22,629 nucleotides of DNA from Gracilariopsis chorda (GCA_003194525.1 NBIV01000560.1:1-22629), one strand, 5' to 3'. Counted from the stretch's first letter, positions 1 through 9,659 are shown. Made by a program: numbers and translations. Notes: generated by a model not told the origin, from the letters alone.

Positions 1-317
1 GATTTCGGGGCGTGCAACGCCCACTTCAAAAAATTGTCCATTTGGCCGACGGCGTTTTTGATCAAGCGCGCGCGCCTTGGCAGGCGCTGCCCGCGCTGTA
101 AGTCCATCGGATGTTTCATTGGGCTGATAGTTAGTGCCAAAATTAGTGTGCGCCAGAGGCAGGCCGCACTATAGTTAGACCAGAGGATGGTTAGCGCTCC
201 GCGCCGTGGGCCCATGGAAAGCCAGATCGGCTTAGCGCGCGTAGTGCGCGTGCTTAGTACGTCTGTCCTATGGTCAGCTCAGCGACTTTAGCGCGATAGC
301 TAGCGACGTCCATTGGA
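1..317. other. Untranslated 3' region of element M, no gene seen
   Basis: Downstream of the pol stop on the minus strand. I see no ORF, no clear polypurine tract, and no copy of the 5' LTR. The stretch is GC-rich (CGCGCG runs near 66-100) with several TTAGYGC-like words between 131 and 300. Confidence 0.4.
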
Positions 318-830
318 TTAATTCGAACCTTGACCATTGGATTTCAATATGTATGCCCCCTTAAGGTCGCGCTCCGTGCGGCCCATGCGGCGCCAAAACC
401 TAAGGACAAAGTTCTCCGGGATGTTCTCCCGGGTTCCCATGTGTCCTCAGAGGGTTTGTAGCCGTACCAATGGACACGGTATTTGACGACGCCGTCGTCG
501 TCAATGCCGCATTGACCACACGGTCTATAGCGCTTTCCTTAGGAAGTGAAGATACGTCCTTCGGAACATCCACAGGCCACTCCTCGGGGAGATCCATCTC
601 GTCCAAAGGGGCGTAACCATCATTGGCCAACTGGGACGGTACTCCGTCGTTGTGTTCTTCTGGGATGAGGGGGCCAGTGGGTCAGCCGAGACGGCCTTTG
701 GAAGTGGTGTAGCGATCAATGGATCTGCCGTAACTACCTTAGGGCGGACGAAAGCTGCTCGTCCGTAGGTGTAGAGTCCTGTACGGCGGAATGGGAGCAT
801 CTGAAGGGGCGTCCTCAGGAGTTTCCAAAG
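318..830 (-). pseudogene. pol: Pol of element M, linker and chromodomain
   Basis: The C-terminal end of pol. After a proline/threonine-rich linker, a chromodomain reads as SAIDRVVNA, then KYRVHWYGYKPSEDTWEP, then a tail ENFVLRFWRRMGRTERD, ending at TAA 318-320. In chromoviruses this domain binds histone marks and directs insertion to heterochromatin. The three parts are in different frames: breaks lie at the G-run 633-635, at about 505, and at the C-run 428-430, each consistent with one missing base. Similar DRVV and WYGY blocks occur in element A, which supports the call. Confidence 0.78.
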
Positions 831-1898
831 GGGAACCAGTGGGCTTCGGCGGCAATAGGCGCGGCCGTAACGCGGTCAATTGCGACGGTGTCCTGTAGGC
901 CATCGATTTCAATAGTGACCGTATGGGACGTAGCTGAGAGAACCTTATAGGGACCAGTGGACCGTGGGAGGAGCTTTCGAGTGATGACCTCGATATCGTC
1001 CTGCGGCTTATCCGATGGAGCGCGGTCTAAGTAGACCATGTCACCGGCCTTAAAGGATAAGCGTAAACCTGACGGACTTATCGAAGTCATCCTTGTACCT
1101 CCGTTGGGACTTGTTCAACCGTGCTCTGGCCGTACGGATGATATCGTCAATCCGCTTCCGGGTGTACCGTTTGGCCTGGGCAGGGGTCATTTCTGCCGTG
1201 AAGTCCTGTGGTATCCAGCTGTCCTTAAGGTCAACCGCAAAGTGCGGGGCTGTCCGCGTGAGCGTTAGGTCGAAGGGTGTAGTCCCCGTGGACCGATGGA
1301 CTTGCGTGTTATACGCATAGACCAGTGGTCCGACGTAGTCATCCCAATCGGCCTGGTGCTCTGCAACATAATGCACCAACCTGTCCTTAATGGTTCTATT
1401 GAAGCGCTCAGCCTGTCCATTGGTCTGCGGATGATAAGCCGTTGTGGTGACGTGCTTAATTCCTAAGGTCGAACAGACGTGAGCGAAGAATTTCGACACG
1501 AATTGTGGCCCGTTGTCCGATAGGAGATAAAGTGGCAGACCATATGGATACACCCAATGGGTCAAGAACGCCATTGCTACGTCAGTGGCCGTAGTGGACC
1601 TCATGGGAATAGCTCTGGTGAGCTTGGTGAACCGATCGGTAAGCACCAATATAAATTTGTTCCCATGGGTCGTTGACGGTAATGGCCCTAGGATATCCGT
1701 AGCGATAAACTCCAGTGGTCCTGCGGCTGGGAACAGCTTCAACTTGGCCTGATGGATGGTTTTCGAGCCGCGTGCTTTCACGCACGAAGCGCATGTCCTA
1801 GAGGTCTGCCAGAGGTCATTAGCCATAAAGGGCCAGTAGAAATGTTTCCTTAAGGACTGATACATTCTTGTTCCGCCAGGATGGCCGGCCAACCGGGG
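815..1898 (-). pseudogene. pol: Pol of element M, integrase
   Basis: DDE integrase that inserts the element cDNA. The zinc-binding part shows the two histidines around AGHPGGTRMYQSLRKHFYW and the pair CASC. The catalytic triad is present: D in FIATDILGPLP, D in LLSDNGPQFVSKF, E in HPQTNGQAERFNR. After YNTQVHRSTG come the charged helix and the GPY module (GDMVYLD, STGPYKVLSATSHTVTIEID). The frame changes at the A-run 1065-1067 (one extra base) and again at the G-run 830-833 (one missing base), so the integrase reads in pieces, 1892-1050 and 1090-815. All catalytic residues are kept. Confidence 0.86.
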
Positions 1899-3741
1899 TA
1901 ATGGGCGAGGTATAGAACCCGTGCCCTGAGGACCTTGGGAATGACCCGCTGGATTGCTCCGTCCAGAGGGGCTCTGCGACAGAGCAGTCCGAATCGGTCG
2001 TAGTCGAACAGACAGCCAGGGGTCCCGACGAGGTCAGCCTGGTTTTTGCAGTACTCGTCGTCCTTTTGGGCCTGAAGGAGCTCATCCAGCGTGATGGGCA
2101 AGAGCTCCTTTTCCTCTGGTTGAACCGCATGAACCTCAAGGGTCCGCGCTTCGCTGTCGTCATCCATAGGCCAGTCCACAAGGTAAACTGCATTCACGTC
2201 CACATCGGAGTCATCGCAATTAACGCGTCCTAGAAGGAAGTCATCCTCATGGTCAGATTCATAACCTGAAAGGTCCGGCGTGGGTAGCTCGTCGTCCAGT
2301 GGGGATTCGTCGGTGCCGTCGGTTAGGATCCTAGAGAGGGCATCCGCTGCTCGGTGCTTGATCCCCGGCCTATAGGCAACGTCGAAATCAAACTCCGACA
2401 GGCGCAATCTCCATCGGGCGAGCCTGCTGGACGCGTCGGTCATGTTCATAAGCCACCTGAGGGAATGATGATCAGTCCTAATGGTAAAGCGGACTCCTTC
2501 CAAGTATGGCCTTAAGGTTAATACTGACCAGACAATGGCTAAGCACTCCTTCTCGGACGTGCTATAATTCCGCTCTGGGCTCGTTAGCGAGCGGCTCCAA
2601 TATCCAATTGGTCTATAGTCCTTCGGAGATTCTTGTTCCTGGAGGAGAACACATCCAATTTGGCCATCGGACGCATCCGTATCAAGGATGTACGGTTTGT
2701 CCGGTTTAGGCAAGGCCAATATAGGAGGGTTCAGAAGCTTATCCCGCAGGGCCTCAAAAGCTTCGTATTGTTCGTCCGTCAGGCAATCGAACTCCGATGG
2801 GGTCCCTTTGCGCAGCATGTCGTTAAGCGGCGCAGCGATCTTTGCAAACCCTTGGACAAAGCGACGATAGACGTTGCACAGACCTAAAAAAGAACGCAAC
2901 TCCGTATGGGTCCTGGGGGGCTTAGCTTGCCGTATGGCGTCAGTCGTCCTCGAGGCAACCTGTAGGCAGCCAGGGCGGACCACATGGCCAAGATAATCCA
3001 CAGAGGACTGGAAAAAGAAGCACTTGGGGAGCTTCAAAGTTATTCCGGCCTCACGGAGAATCCTCAGGACTGTTCTAACATGGGAGAAATGTTCACCAAT
3101 GGTCTTCGAAAAGATGATAACGTCATCCAAGTAGACCAGCGCGAACTTCCATTTGACCCTAGATAGGATAATGTCCATTGCCCTCTGGAACGTCGCGGGT
3201 GCGTTCATTAATCCAAAGGGCATCCGAATGAATCGGAAAAGTCCCTCGTGGGTCGTAAACGTGGTCAGCGGCTTCGCGTCATCGTCCAGTGGTATTTGCC
3301 AATATCCCCAATTGGCGTCCAAGGTGGTAAAGACAGCTGCCTCTCCTAAGGAATCGAGACAGTCGTCCATCCGGGGATAGGGTACGAATCCCGTTTGGTC
3401 ATAGCGTTGAGCTTCCTATAGTCAACGCAAAACCTGACGGAGCCATCCTTCTTGGCCACAAGGACAAAAGGGCTTGCCCATTCGGACTGATGAGGAGGAG
3501 CTGGCTCGATGACGTTGGCCCTCCTCATCTTGTCCATCTGTTCGGCCACGATGGTTCTTCCTTTTAGGCCCGTCCTATAGGGGTGCTGGTACACTGGCTT
3601 CGCGTCGTCCTTAAGGTCAATTCGGTGCTTTGTCGCCCGAATCTCGCCTAGCTGGCCAGACCACATGGATTTGAATTCCCGAAGGAGCTCTATAACCTGA
3701 GGCCTATAGGATTCGAATTCGTCGCCCATGTTGACGTCCCC
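1899..3741 (-). pseudogene. pol: Pol of element M, reverse transcriptase and RNase H
   Basis: Reverse transcriptase with fingers motif WASPFVLVAKKDGSVRFCVD, then LDANWGYWQIPL (first catalytic Asp), FGLMNAPATFQ, and YLDDVIIFS (the YxDD catalytic pair). The connection is followed by RNase H: ILDTDASDGQIGCVL, SEKECLAIVW, and TDHHSLRWLM. Together they copy the element RNA into DNA and remove the RNA strand. The region is complete, but the frame breaks at the four-G run 3373-3376 (between KRDSYPIP and the next block) and again at 1895-1898, each time consistent with loss of one base. The second frame (3370-1850) is open for about 500 codons, so the domain itself is well preserved. Confidence 0.87.
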
Positions 3742-4811
3742 TCCCAGGACTCGACGTCCTCGTCGTCGTCCGGTTGGGAGTTGTCCATATTGGTTTCCAT
3801 AATGGCCACAGGAGCTGGCAGGGCGATGCCAACTACTGTTCCTTTAGGTAATCGAACCGAGTGGTCAGTGAAGTTACTGATACTGACCACAAAGGGCTGC
3901 CGCGGACGGATGTCCATAACTCCATTGGCCATAAGGGTGAGTTGACGCCGGATCGTCTTGGGATGATTCTGCAGCGTCAAAAGACCAGAGGACTCGCACT
4001 GAACCCAAGCGGTGGTCTGAGTCATCGCAGGGATGACCAGGGCTTTTGTGAGCCTGACCTTATTGGACACAGTGTTCGTCGCCAGTGGAGGTTTCCGCGG
4101 GTTTGCCTCAGGTCCCGGCTTGGAACCTATCAGGGCCACAGGATGTGCGCGATAGAACGCGACTTTCCGAAGGCCAGGGTAGATGGCCTTCACGTAGCGG
4201 TCGATGAAGGAAGTCCCAAGGATACATTCCGCTCCCAAGTTTGGACATACGAGGAACCACGTGCGGACTCGCAAACTGCCCAGTTGGACAAATAAAGAAA
4301 TGATTCCTTTAATGGCCATTGGTCTGCGCGAAGCATCAGTGATCCTAGGGGTCTTCCTCACCTGAACCTTGTCTTCCCAACCACTCGGTAGGACCTTAGG
4401 ATGTACCGAATTGGGCCCAGCGCCCGTGTCCAGCACACTCGTAGCCACTCTAGAGTGTGAGGGGCGGAGTCCTATGGTCATTCGAACTTTATAGTTCTCC
4501 TTCCTCAGGACACAAATAGGGTCCTGGTCATCCAGCGACGGCTCCAAAGGGTCGTCGATCCATTCGTCCATTGGTTGGTGAGACTCCGAAGGACTTCTGG
4601 AGTCAGATGACTCCTGTCCATCGGGGTTGAGGCAGGGATTCTCAGAGGGGCGGCTTGCCTCAGGTCGCTCCTCTACGCGTTTTCCTGTTCGGTCTTTCCG
4701 TGACGGTCCACTGGAGCTTCCACGGGGGTCACCTGAGGGACAGTATCCGTATCGGAAATATCGACAGCGTTGACCTGAGAGGCTGGAGCCTCCCGCGGCG
4801 TGGCGTATCGA
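3742..4811 (-). CDS. pol: Pol of element M, protease segment
   Basis: First part of pol, open from just after a TAG at 4812-4814, in the -1 frame relative to gag; the first ATG is at 4571. About 60 residues after that ATG it has VLDTGAGPNSVHP, the D-T-G active site of a retropepsin-type aspartic protease, and later LGTSFIDRY, which fits the I-L-G segment of the fold. The enzyme cuts the Gag-Pol precursor and works as a dimer. A region rich in Asp/Glu follows. The reading frame is lost at a run of four C (plus strand) at 3738-3741, where the reverse transcriptase continues in another frame. The bases past this break (to 3690) are read in the wrong frame. Confidence 0.8.
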
Positions 4812-6847
4812 CTAGACCCTGAGGACTGATTCCGCTGGTACTGACGAGGGTAATTTCCCTCCGCCCTCCTGGCCTGGAAGTTCTCATCCCTTAGGGCCAA
4901 CAGGTTCTTGCGAACGTCCTCCGGCATGAACTTCATGCAATCACACGGCCTGGCCGTGGAAAGGCAGAGGTAGCAAGGGGGCCCGCGGGTGAATACGTCC
5001 TTCCTAGGTTGGACGAAAGTATACCGCGGCGTCGTTTGTCCAGATGGAGTAGTAGTAGTTCCAGTGGCCGATATGGATGGAGCACCAGACGGAGCGGAAG
5101 AAAAAGAGACCGCAAGGATATCTCCTTCTTCCGAACGGATGTTACCAGTGGACTCGCTTTCAGAAGAGTTGACCATATGGACTTTGGAACTCTTCCTTAA
5201 GGGTGATGCTCGGCCTCTGGTATCCAAGTCAGCCGCTCGGCGGGATGTCCTATAGGTCTTGCCGTATCCTTCGGCATATGTGACCAGCTGTCGGAACGAG
5301 AGGCGTTGGTTGTCCGAGTGGTGATTACGCACGTGAGTCCTAATGGCCGGCAGCAATCCAGCGATGAAGTGCTGCTTGAGTCGCCCTTCGGAAAACACAT
5401 TCCCACAGCGGTACGCCTTCTTCCACAGTTGGTCAGCAAAGTCCGTTTCGGTTACGTTAGTGCTTTGCCTAAAGGAAATCACGTCCTGATGGGCATCCAT
5501 GATTACGTCATCAGTGGCGTACGTCTCCAAAAGGTAATGGACGACCTCTGGGTAGGACCTAAGGAGCTCCCTATCGGTCGCATCCATTGGGTCACTGGAA
5601 CCGGAGATCCTCGAAACCACATGGTCACGCGCTTGTCCACTGAGGAAAAACTGAAACAGATACAGAGCGGCTCCCTCGTGGACGCCGTTCTGGTCGCAGG
5701 CCGTACGGAATTGAGACAGAAACCTAAGGACAGCAATCGGGTCAGCGCCCGAGAATTTGTCCGTGACGGTAAGCTGCATCCGTTTGGCCCACTTGGTGAC
5801 TCGTCGAGCCACCGAACCGGAATACCTTGAGGACCTGTTGTCCAGTCGGTAAGTCCGATAGTCCAACACTTTCTTAAAAAGTTCGTCGGTGGTTGCCAGC
5901 GGCCTGAGGCGTCGAACAGCCGCCTCATCCGCGTCCGTATCGGTCGAAACTGACGAGTCCGAACTGGACCCGTCATCGCTCTCGTCCGAATGGTCTCTCC
6001 TCTTCCTCGACTTCTTGTTCCTTCTAGGTCTTCTATTCTTCCTTCGGTCAGCACTTCGCTCGTCCAATGGAGCGATCTCGACATCGCCAAATCCGATGGG
6101 TCTGCGGGCCTGCTGGGAGCCCTGGTACCTCATGGGTCGTGCAGTCATTAGGCCTTCTTGCCGGGGAGGCTCTCTTCCACTCCCTGGGTGCACTTCCATT
6201 TGGTCGTCCTGTTGGTTTACCCGGCGAGGGGCTGGTAAAGCAGCCACTCCCGGGGGTTCGGAGTGTGGTTGCCACACGGAGGCCGAAGGAATACTTTGAA
6301 TATTGGCCGCGAGGGCCGGGGTGCCTACCTGGCGTGTGACCTCCGTCCGTATGGTCGAGGCCATGGCTTCCACGAAGGTCGTGGATTCCAGGACCTGAGG
6401 AACGAGGCGAGTAATCCGTTGGTCAATCATTCCGTCAAGGACCTCTGGAACACGCGTATCCAAAAGGGACTGGACGTGCTCCTCACAGAGCCGTTTCAGC
6501 TGCGGCCAAAGGACATCTGCGAGACCCCTGGAGAGGTCTTCCCTCACATCTGGAGAAGCTTCCTGTAGGTCTTGCGTCGGCGTGGCCGGCTGGGAATTGA
6601 TCCTGTTAAGGCGTGAGCGGAGACGAGCGGCCAAATTGGACTCTCTCGCAATCCGTTCAGGATTATCCACGGGGGTCAATGGACGCCCTAAAGGTTGACT
6701 GCGCGTACTCCGTCGGTCACTGCTCGCATCGGCCGCGAGGCCAATGGTTTCAGGAACCGTCGACAGTCCACTGGGGCCAGCCTGTGGCGTCCTCTGGTCA
6801 TCTGGTCGGTTGTTATTTTCGGTATCCATGGGGCGGTTGCTTGTCAT
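4673..6847 (-). CDS. gag: Gag polyprotein of element M (724 aa)
   Basis: Structural protein of the retrotransposon particle. It starts at ATG and is uninterrupted. Residues 1-260 are polar and probably disordered, 266-284 are a strongly basic tract (RRKNRRPRRNKKSRKRR), and 286-307 are an acidic/serine tract. Residues 361-530 hold the helical retrotransposon Gag core (FSGADPIAVLRFLSQF, later LSGQARDHV and FIAGLLPAIRTHV). Near the C-terminus is a cysteine cluster C625-x2-C628-x6-C635-x-C637 instead of the usual CCHC zinc knuckle. The stop lies in a 138-nt overlap with the pol frame, which is -1 relative to gag, as expected if Gag-Pol is made by frameshifting; I see no canonical slippery heptamer. 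The family assignment rests on the core and position and is secure. Confidence 0.88.
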   Translation of the reverse strand: MTSNRPMDTENNNRPDDQRTPQAGPSGLSTVPETIGLAADASSDRRSTRSQPLGRPLTPVDNPERIARESNLAARLRSRLNRINSQPATPTQDLQEASPDVREDLSRGLADVLWPQLKRLCEEHVQSLLDTRVPEVLDGMIDQRITRLVPQVLESTTFVEAMASTIRTEVTRQVGTPALAANIQSIPSASVWQPHSEPPGVAALPAPRRVNQQDDQMEVHPGSGREPPRQEGLMTARPMRYQGSQQARRPIGFGDVEIAPLDERSADRRKNRRPRRNKKSRKRRDHSDESDDGSSSDSSVSTDTDADEAAVRRLRPLATTDELFKKVLDYRTYRLDNRSSRYSGSVARRVTKWAKRMQLTVTDKFSGADPIAVLRFLSQFRTACDQNGVHEGAALYLFQFFLSGQARDHVVSRISGSSDPMDATDRELLRSYPEVVHYLLETYATDDVIMDAHQDVISFRQSTNVTETDFADQLWKKAYRCGNVFSEGRLKQHFIAGLLPAIRTHVRNHHSDNQRLSFRQLVTYAEGYGKTYRTSRRAADLDTRGRASPLRKSSKVHMVNSSESESTGNIRSEEGDILAVSFSSAPSGAPSISATGTTTTPSGQTTPRYTFVQPRKDVFTRGPPCYLCLSTARPCDCMKFMPEDVRKNLLALRDENFQARRAEGNYPRQYQRNQSSGSSRYATPREAPASQVNAVDISDTDTVPQVTPVEAPVDRHGKTEQENA

Positions 6848-6930
6848 TACCAGTCCGTCGGTCCAAAGTCCAAAGGTAGAATCCCGTAAATTCTTCTTTC
6901 CTAAAGGTCTGTATCGAAACGTCCAAAGGG

Positions 6931-6950
6931 GATTCTAGGTCGGGAGACCA
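6931..6950 (-). other. Primer-binding site of element M
   Basis: Two bases inside the inferred LTR end, the minus strand reads TGGTCTCCCGACCTAGAATC. TGG is expected from the CCA end of a tRNA primer. I could not match the following bases to the 3' end of a tRNA I know. The first part can also fold on itself (GGTC-TCCC-GACC). Confidence 0.45.
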
Positions 6951-6952
6951 AA

Positions 6953-7342
6953 TGTAGGATAGTGAGCCAAGTGGGCAAGCTCCTAATGGTCTCGTGGTAG
7001 CGTGGCAGAGCTGGGGGGTCCTAAGGTTAATGAAGCGGCGGCGACACCTCTGGTAATGTTGGCGCAATGGGGTGGCGCTGACTACGCAGTCCTACAGGTC
7101 GGAATTGCGGTAGCGATACCTTGAAGGCCAAAGGGAATTGTGAGTACCGAGTACGGGGGTGCTCAAGACTCACAAGGGTGTCTGAGTTTACTGTCCCTAG
7201 GGGAGGCGCAGCTCGAGGTGCCTAAGTATCGGCACCGAGGCGCCTCGACCCTGTGGCACTGTAAAGTGCCCTACTCTACAGTAGCTATATCTAGTCCTAT
7301 GGTTACTAATTCAATAAAACTAAATAAATTATATAAAATACA
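6953..7342 (-). repeat. 5' LTR of element M
   Basis: About 390 bp. On the minus strand it begins TGTA (7342) and ends TACA (6953), the usual short inverted LTR ends, and a TGG primer-binding start follows two bases later. The first 35 bases are very AT-rich and contain a TATA-like stretch, TATTTTATATAATTTA. Downstream is a set of perfect short stem-loops (7217-7270). The outer end is placed by the TG, by the start of integrase-like sequence of element A at about 7345, and by the matching inner end. The second LTR is not available to confirm it. Confidence 0.6.
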
Positions 7343-7922
7343 GATAGCCATCCTTGGGCCAGATACACAACGTGTATCGTCCACATGGGTCTCCAGAGTT
7401 GCGGAATCCACTGGACTTCACTATCTCACAAGGAGAGGCAACAAGTTCCTACTCGTTATTACGGACAGGTTCTCGAAACTAGTTCGGACAGTGCCTCTAA
7501 AGAGGATTACCGCCTACACGGTCGCTCACGCTTTTGTGCGGCATTTGGTGTTTGCCTACAGACCTCCTTTGGAGCTACTCTCCGACAACGGGAAACAGTT
7601 CGCATCGCGATTTTTCCAGGACGTCTGTCGGATACTGGACGTGAAGAATCTCTTCACGACCATGTATCATCCCCAGTCTAATGGGCAGGTCGAGCGGTTT
7701 AACCGGACAATGCTCGCAGCTCTCCGTGCTTACACGGCTGACCACCCCAAGACCGATCTCTACACGGATGCCGTGACCTTTGCGTACAATACGCAGGTAC
7801 ACCGGACTACCGGAATATCCCCTTTCGAGTTGGTCCTTTCACGGACACCCCCGCCAATGGCGTTGGAATCCCAACCTACGTTAGACGCGTTCCCTTCTGT
7901 GAAGGATTACCGCCAGAAGTAG
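7343..7922 (+). pseudogene. pol: Integrase catalytic core of element A, damaged
   Basis: DDE integrase core. RRGNKFLLVITDRFSKLV, LLSDNGKQFASRFFQDV (second catalytic Asp) and HPQSNGQVERFNRTM (catalytic Glu) are clear, followed by YNTQVHRTTGISPFEL. Upstream, RPHGSPELRNPLDF is in another frame, and the stretch that should carry the first catalytic Asp is gone: compared with element M about 25 nt are missing near 7420-7430. A TAG at 7920-7922 interrupts the frame, which continues on both sides. Roughly half the aligned residues match element M. The zinc-binding N-terminus is not clear; M cuts the gene at 7343. This copy cannot make active integrase. Confidence 0.83.
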
Positions 7923-9659
7923 AAAACATGGCTGACCAAGCTGGTACCCGCAGCGCAGAAGGCGATGGACCGCGCTCAAGCCGTCTACAAACGGAATTTC
8001 GATGCTCGCTTGCGAGGTGGCAAACCGGAACAGATCAACTCCGGGGACTTCGTATTCGTCCGCAAGGAGTATTACAACCCTGAAAGGGAGAAGCGCCATA
8101 AGCTCTCGCCTGTGGCAGATGGTCCTTTCAAGGTTATCTCCGTCAAGACGGGTACAGTGGTTGTGGAAATGGGTGACGCGAATGAGCGGTTATCTCGCGA
8201 TCGCATCGTGCTAGCCCCGCCACCCTCGACTGAGGCTGCACAAGCTACGCTGGATCCTACGCTGGAATATGGCTCTGCATCCGATACACCGGTGGTGACA
8301 CGGCCTACCGTGCTACCACACCCCTCCCGGGGCCTCTCAGACCTTCCGTTCACCTCGGAAGACCCGGCTACGCCGGACTCCAACGGCCTTCCTGGCCACT
8401 CTCAACTACCGTCAAACGGGATCTTCCACCGTCACACGGTAACTTCACGAAGTCTTCGTCGCCCCGTAGCTCCGTCTAAGGAGGGGGAGGGAAGCCGCGC
8501 TATCGCGGGTAATTCGCCGTCGCAACGGGACTTAGGCCGTGAGACACGGATTGGCAACGCTAGCGCTCCAGCGCAGTCGCAGGACACCGCCAACAGTGCC
8601 CCTTCCGTTCGCAACATCGGCGCGCAGTCCCCGTCAGTGACGGAACCCTCCGCGGTAGCGGCCACGTCGCGATCGACACCGTCGAAGGACGCACATGGAC
8701 GCGAAGGTGTTAAACCAGCTGCGCTGGATGCCAGTGGCAAGCCCCAGCAGGGGAACACACGCCATGACTCGTCAAGAGTGCCCTCTACCGAAGAGGACGC
8801 TTCGGCAAAGGCACAAACCGTTGATAACGGGACCGCACGCCCTGGGAAGGGGAAGGAAGTCTCCGCACCATCGCGATCACACGCGCGCAATCCGAGCGTC
8901 TCGGTAGACCCTGGTACGATCACCAGTAACCAACGGGTCGTTCCGGATGGCGCTACCGTCGAGGACGGCATGGAAAACCCGATTCGGGAAATTTCACCCA
9001 AGTCGCCAGGCTCTCTAACATCTGCACACGCCCCAGTGGGGAGTTTACAGAAGGAAGTCACCGGCGACCACGGAGCGTCGCACACGCAACGCACGGCGTC
9101 GCCGTGGGGAGATACCCTACACAGGGAGGCGGATCATACCACGCCCCGTGGCCGCCAACCGTCACTGACGTCACGTGAACCCCAGATTAGGGAGGCGCCG
9201 CCTGTGGCATTCACCGTGCAGCACGGAAGCACCCCTCTGGGACACGCGCAAGCGCTACCGTCAGCACGGAATGAACCTCGTCGCCTCAAGGTGCGAGCCG
9301 ATTACCACGATGATGGACCTGCGGTCCCTCGCGGGGAAGACGCCGTCGACCGGACTTGGCACCCGGATACCCTGTTACGGGACATTTTCCCTCATGAGGG
9401 CACGCGCACCGCAAGCGGTGTAACCACAACACGGCAAGGCCGGGAAGTCTTCATCCAAGAATATATTCTCGACCGAGTCGTGGGACACCGTTATAACGGA
9501 TATGGCGTGTTGGAATACCGCTCCCGTTGGTACGGCTACGACCCGAACTGGGACACGTGGGAGCCTATCGAGCATCTCCCACGATCCAAAGTGGTCCAAT
9601 ATCACCGCCGTGCGGGAACCGCTACGCCAGCTACGCTGTGTAACGCCCAAGTGGGATAA
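7923..9659 (+). pseudogene. pol: Integrase C-terminus, long linker and chromodomain of element A
   Basis: Continues the integrase frame after the amber codon; the first ATG is 7965, but that is an internal methionine. Residues 8043-8215 encode the GPF module (GDFVFVRKEYYNPEREKRHK, DGPFKVISVKTGTVVVEM). A polar linker of roughly 360-400 residues rich in Ser, Pro, Thr and Ala follows, and then the chromodomain at about 9443-9625 (FIQEYILDRVVGHRYNGYG, RWYGYDPNWDTWEPIEHLP) and a short tail to TAA 9657-9659. Element B matches the chromodomain and tail up to the same stop. The linker is unusually long; integrase and chromodomain are normally close together. Confidence 0.83.
8469..8488 (+). other. 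Internal copy of the polypurine-tract region (possible central PPT)
   Basis: GCTCCGTCTAAGGAGGGGGA occurs here in the linker coding region and again, exactly, at 13050-13069 directly before the 3' LTR. The purine core AAGGAGGGGGA is 8478-8488. A second PPT copy in the integrase gene is how central polypurine tracts look in lentiviruses and in Ty1. That it primes DNA synthesis here is inference. Confidence 0.55.

Larger units (their letters stand above)
1..7342 (-). mobile_element. Element M: Ty3/gypsy chromovirus, 3' LTR outside window
   Basis: A Ty3/gypsy LTR retrotransposon read on the minus strand. In order from its 5' end it shows an LTR (7342-6953), a primer-binding site, gag (6847-4673), then a pol with protease, reverse transcriptase, RNase H, integrase and chromodomain, ending at a TAA at 318-320. 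The domain order RT-RNase H-integrase is the Ty3/gypsy order (in Ty1/copia the integrase comes first). A C-terminal chromodomain places it with the chromoviruses. No second LTR copy is visible in bases 1-317, so the 3' LTR must lie left of the window or be missing. The right end abuts integrase sequence of another element (A) at 7343, so M appears to be inserted into A. Confidence 0.88.

Noticed and set aside
3861..4295. 144-codon plus-strand open frame
   Set aside because: Shadow of the protease-containing part of pol on the minus strand.
8432..9094. 220-codon open frame on the minus strand inside the pol linker of element A
   Set aside because: It lies opposite a low-complexity coding region, has no recognisable motif, and its short likeness to the far N-terminal extension of the antisense ORF comes only from the shared 20-nt PPT repeat.
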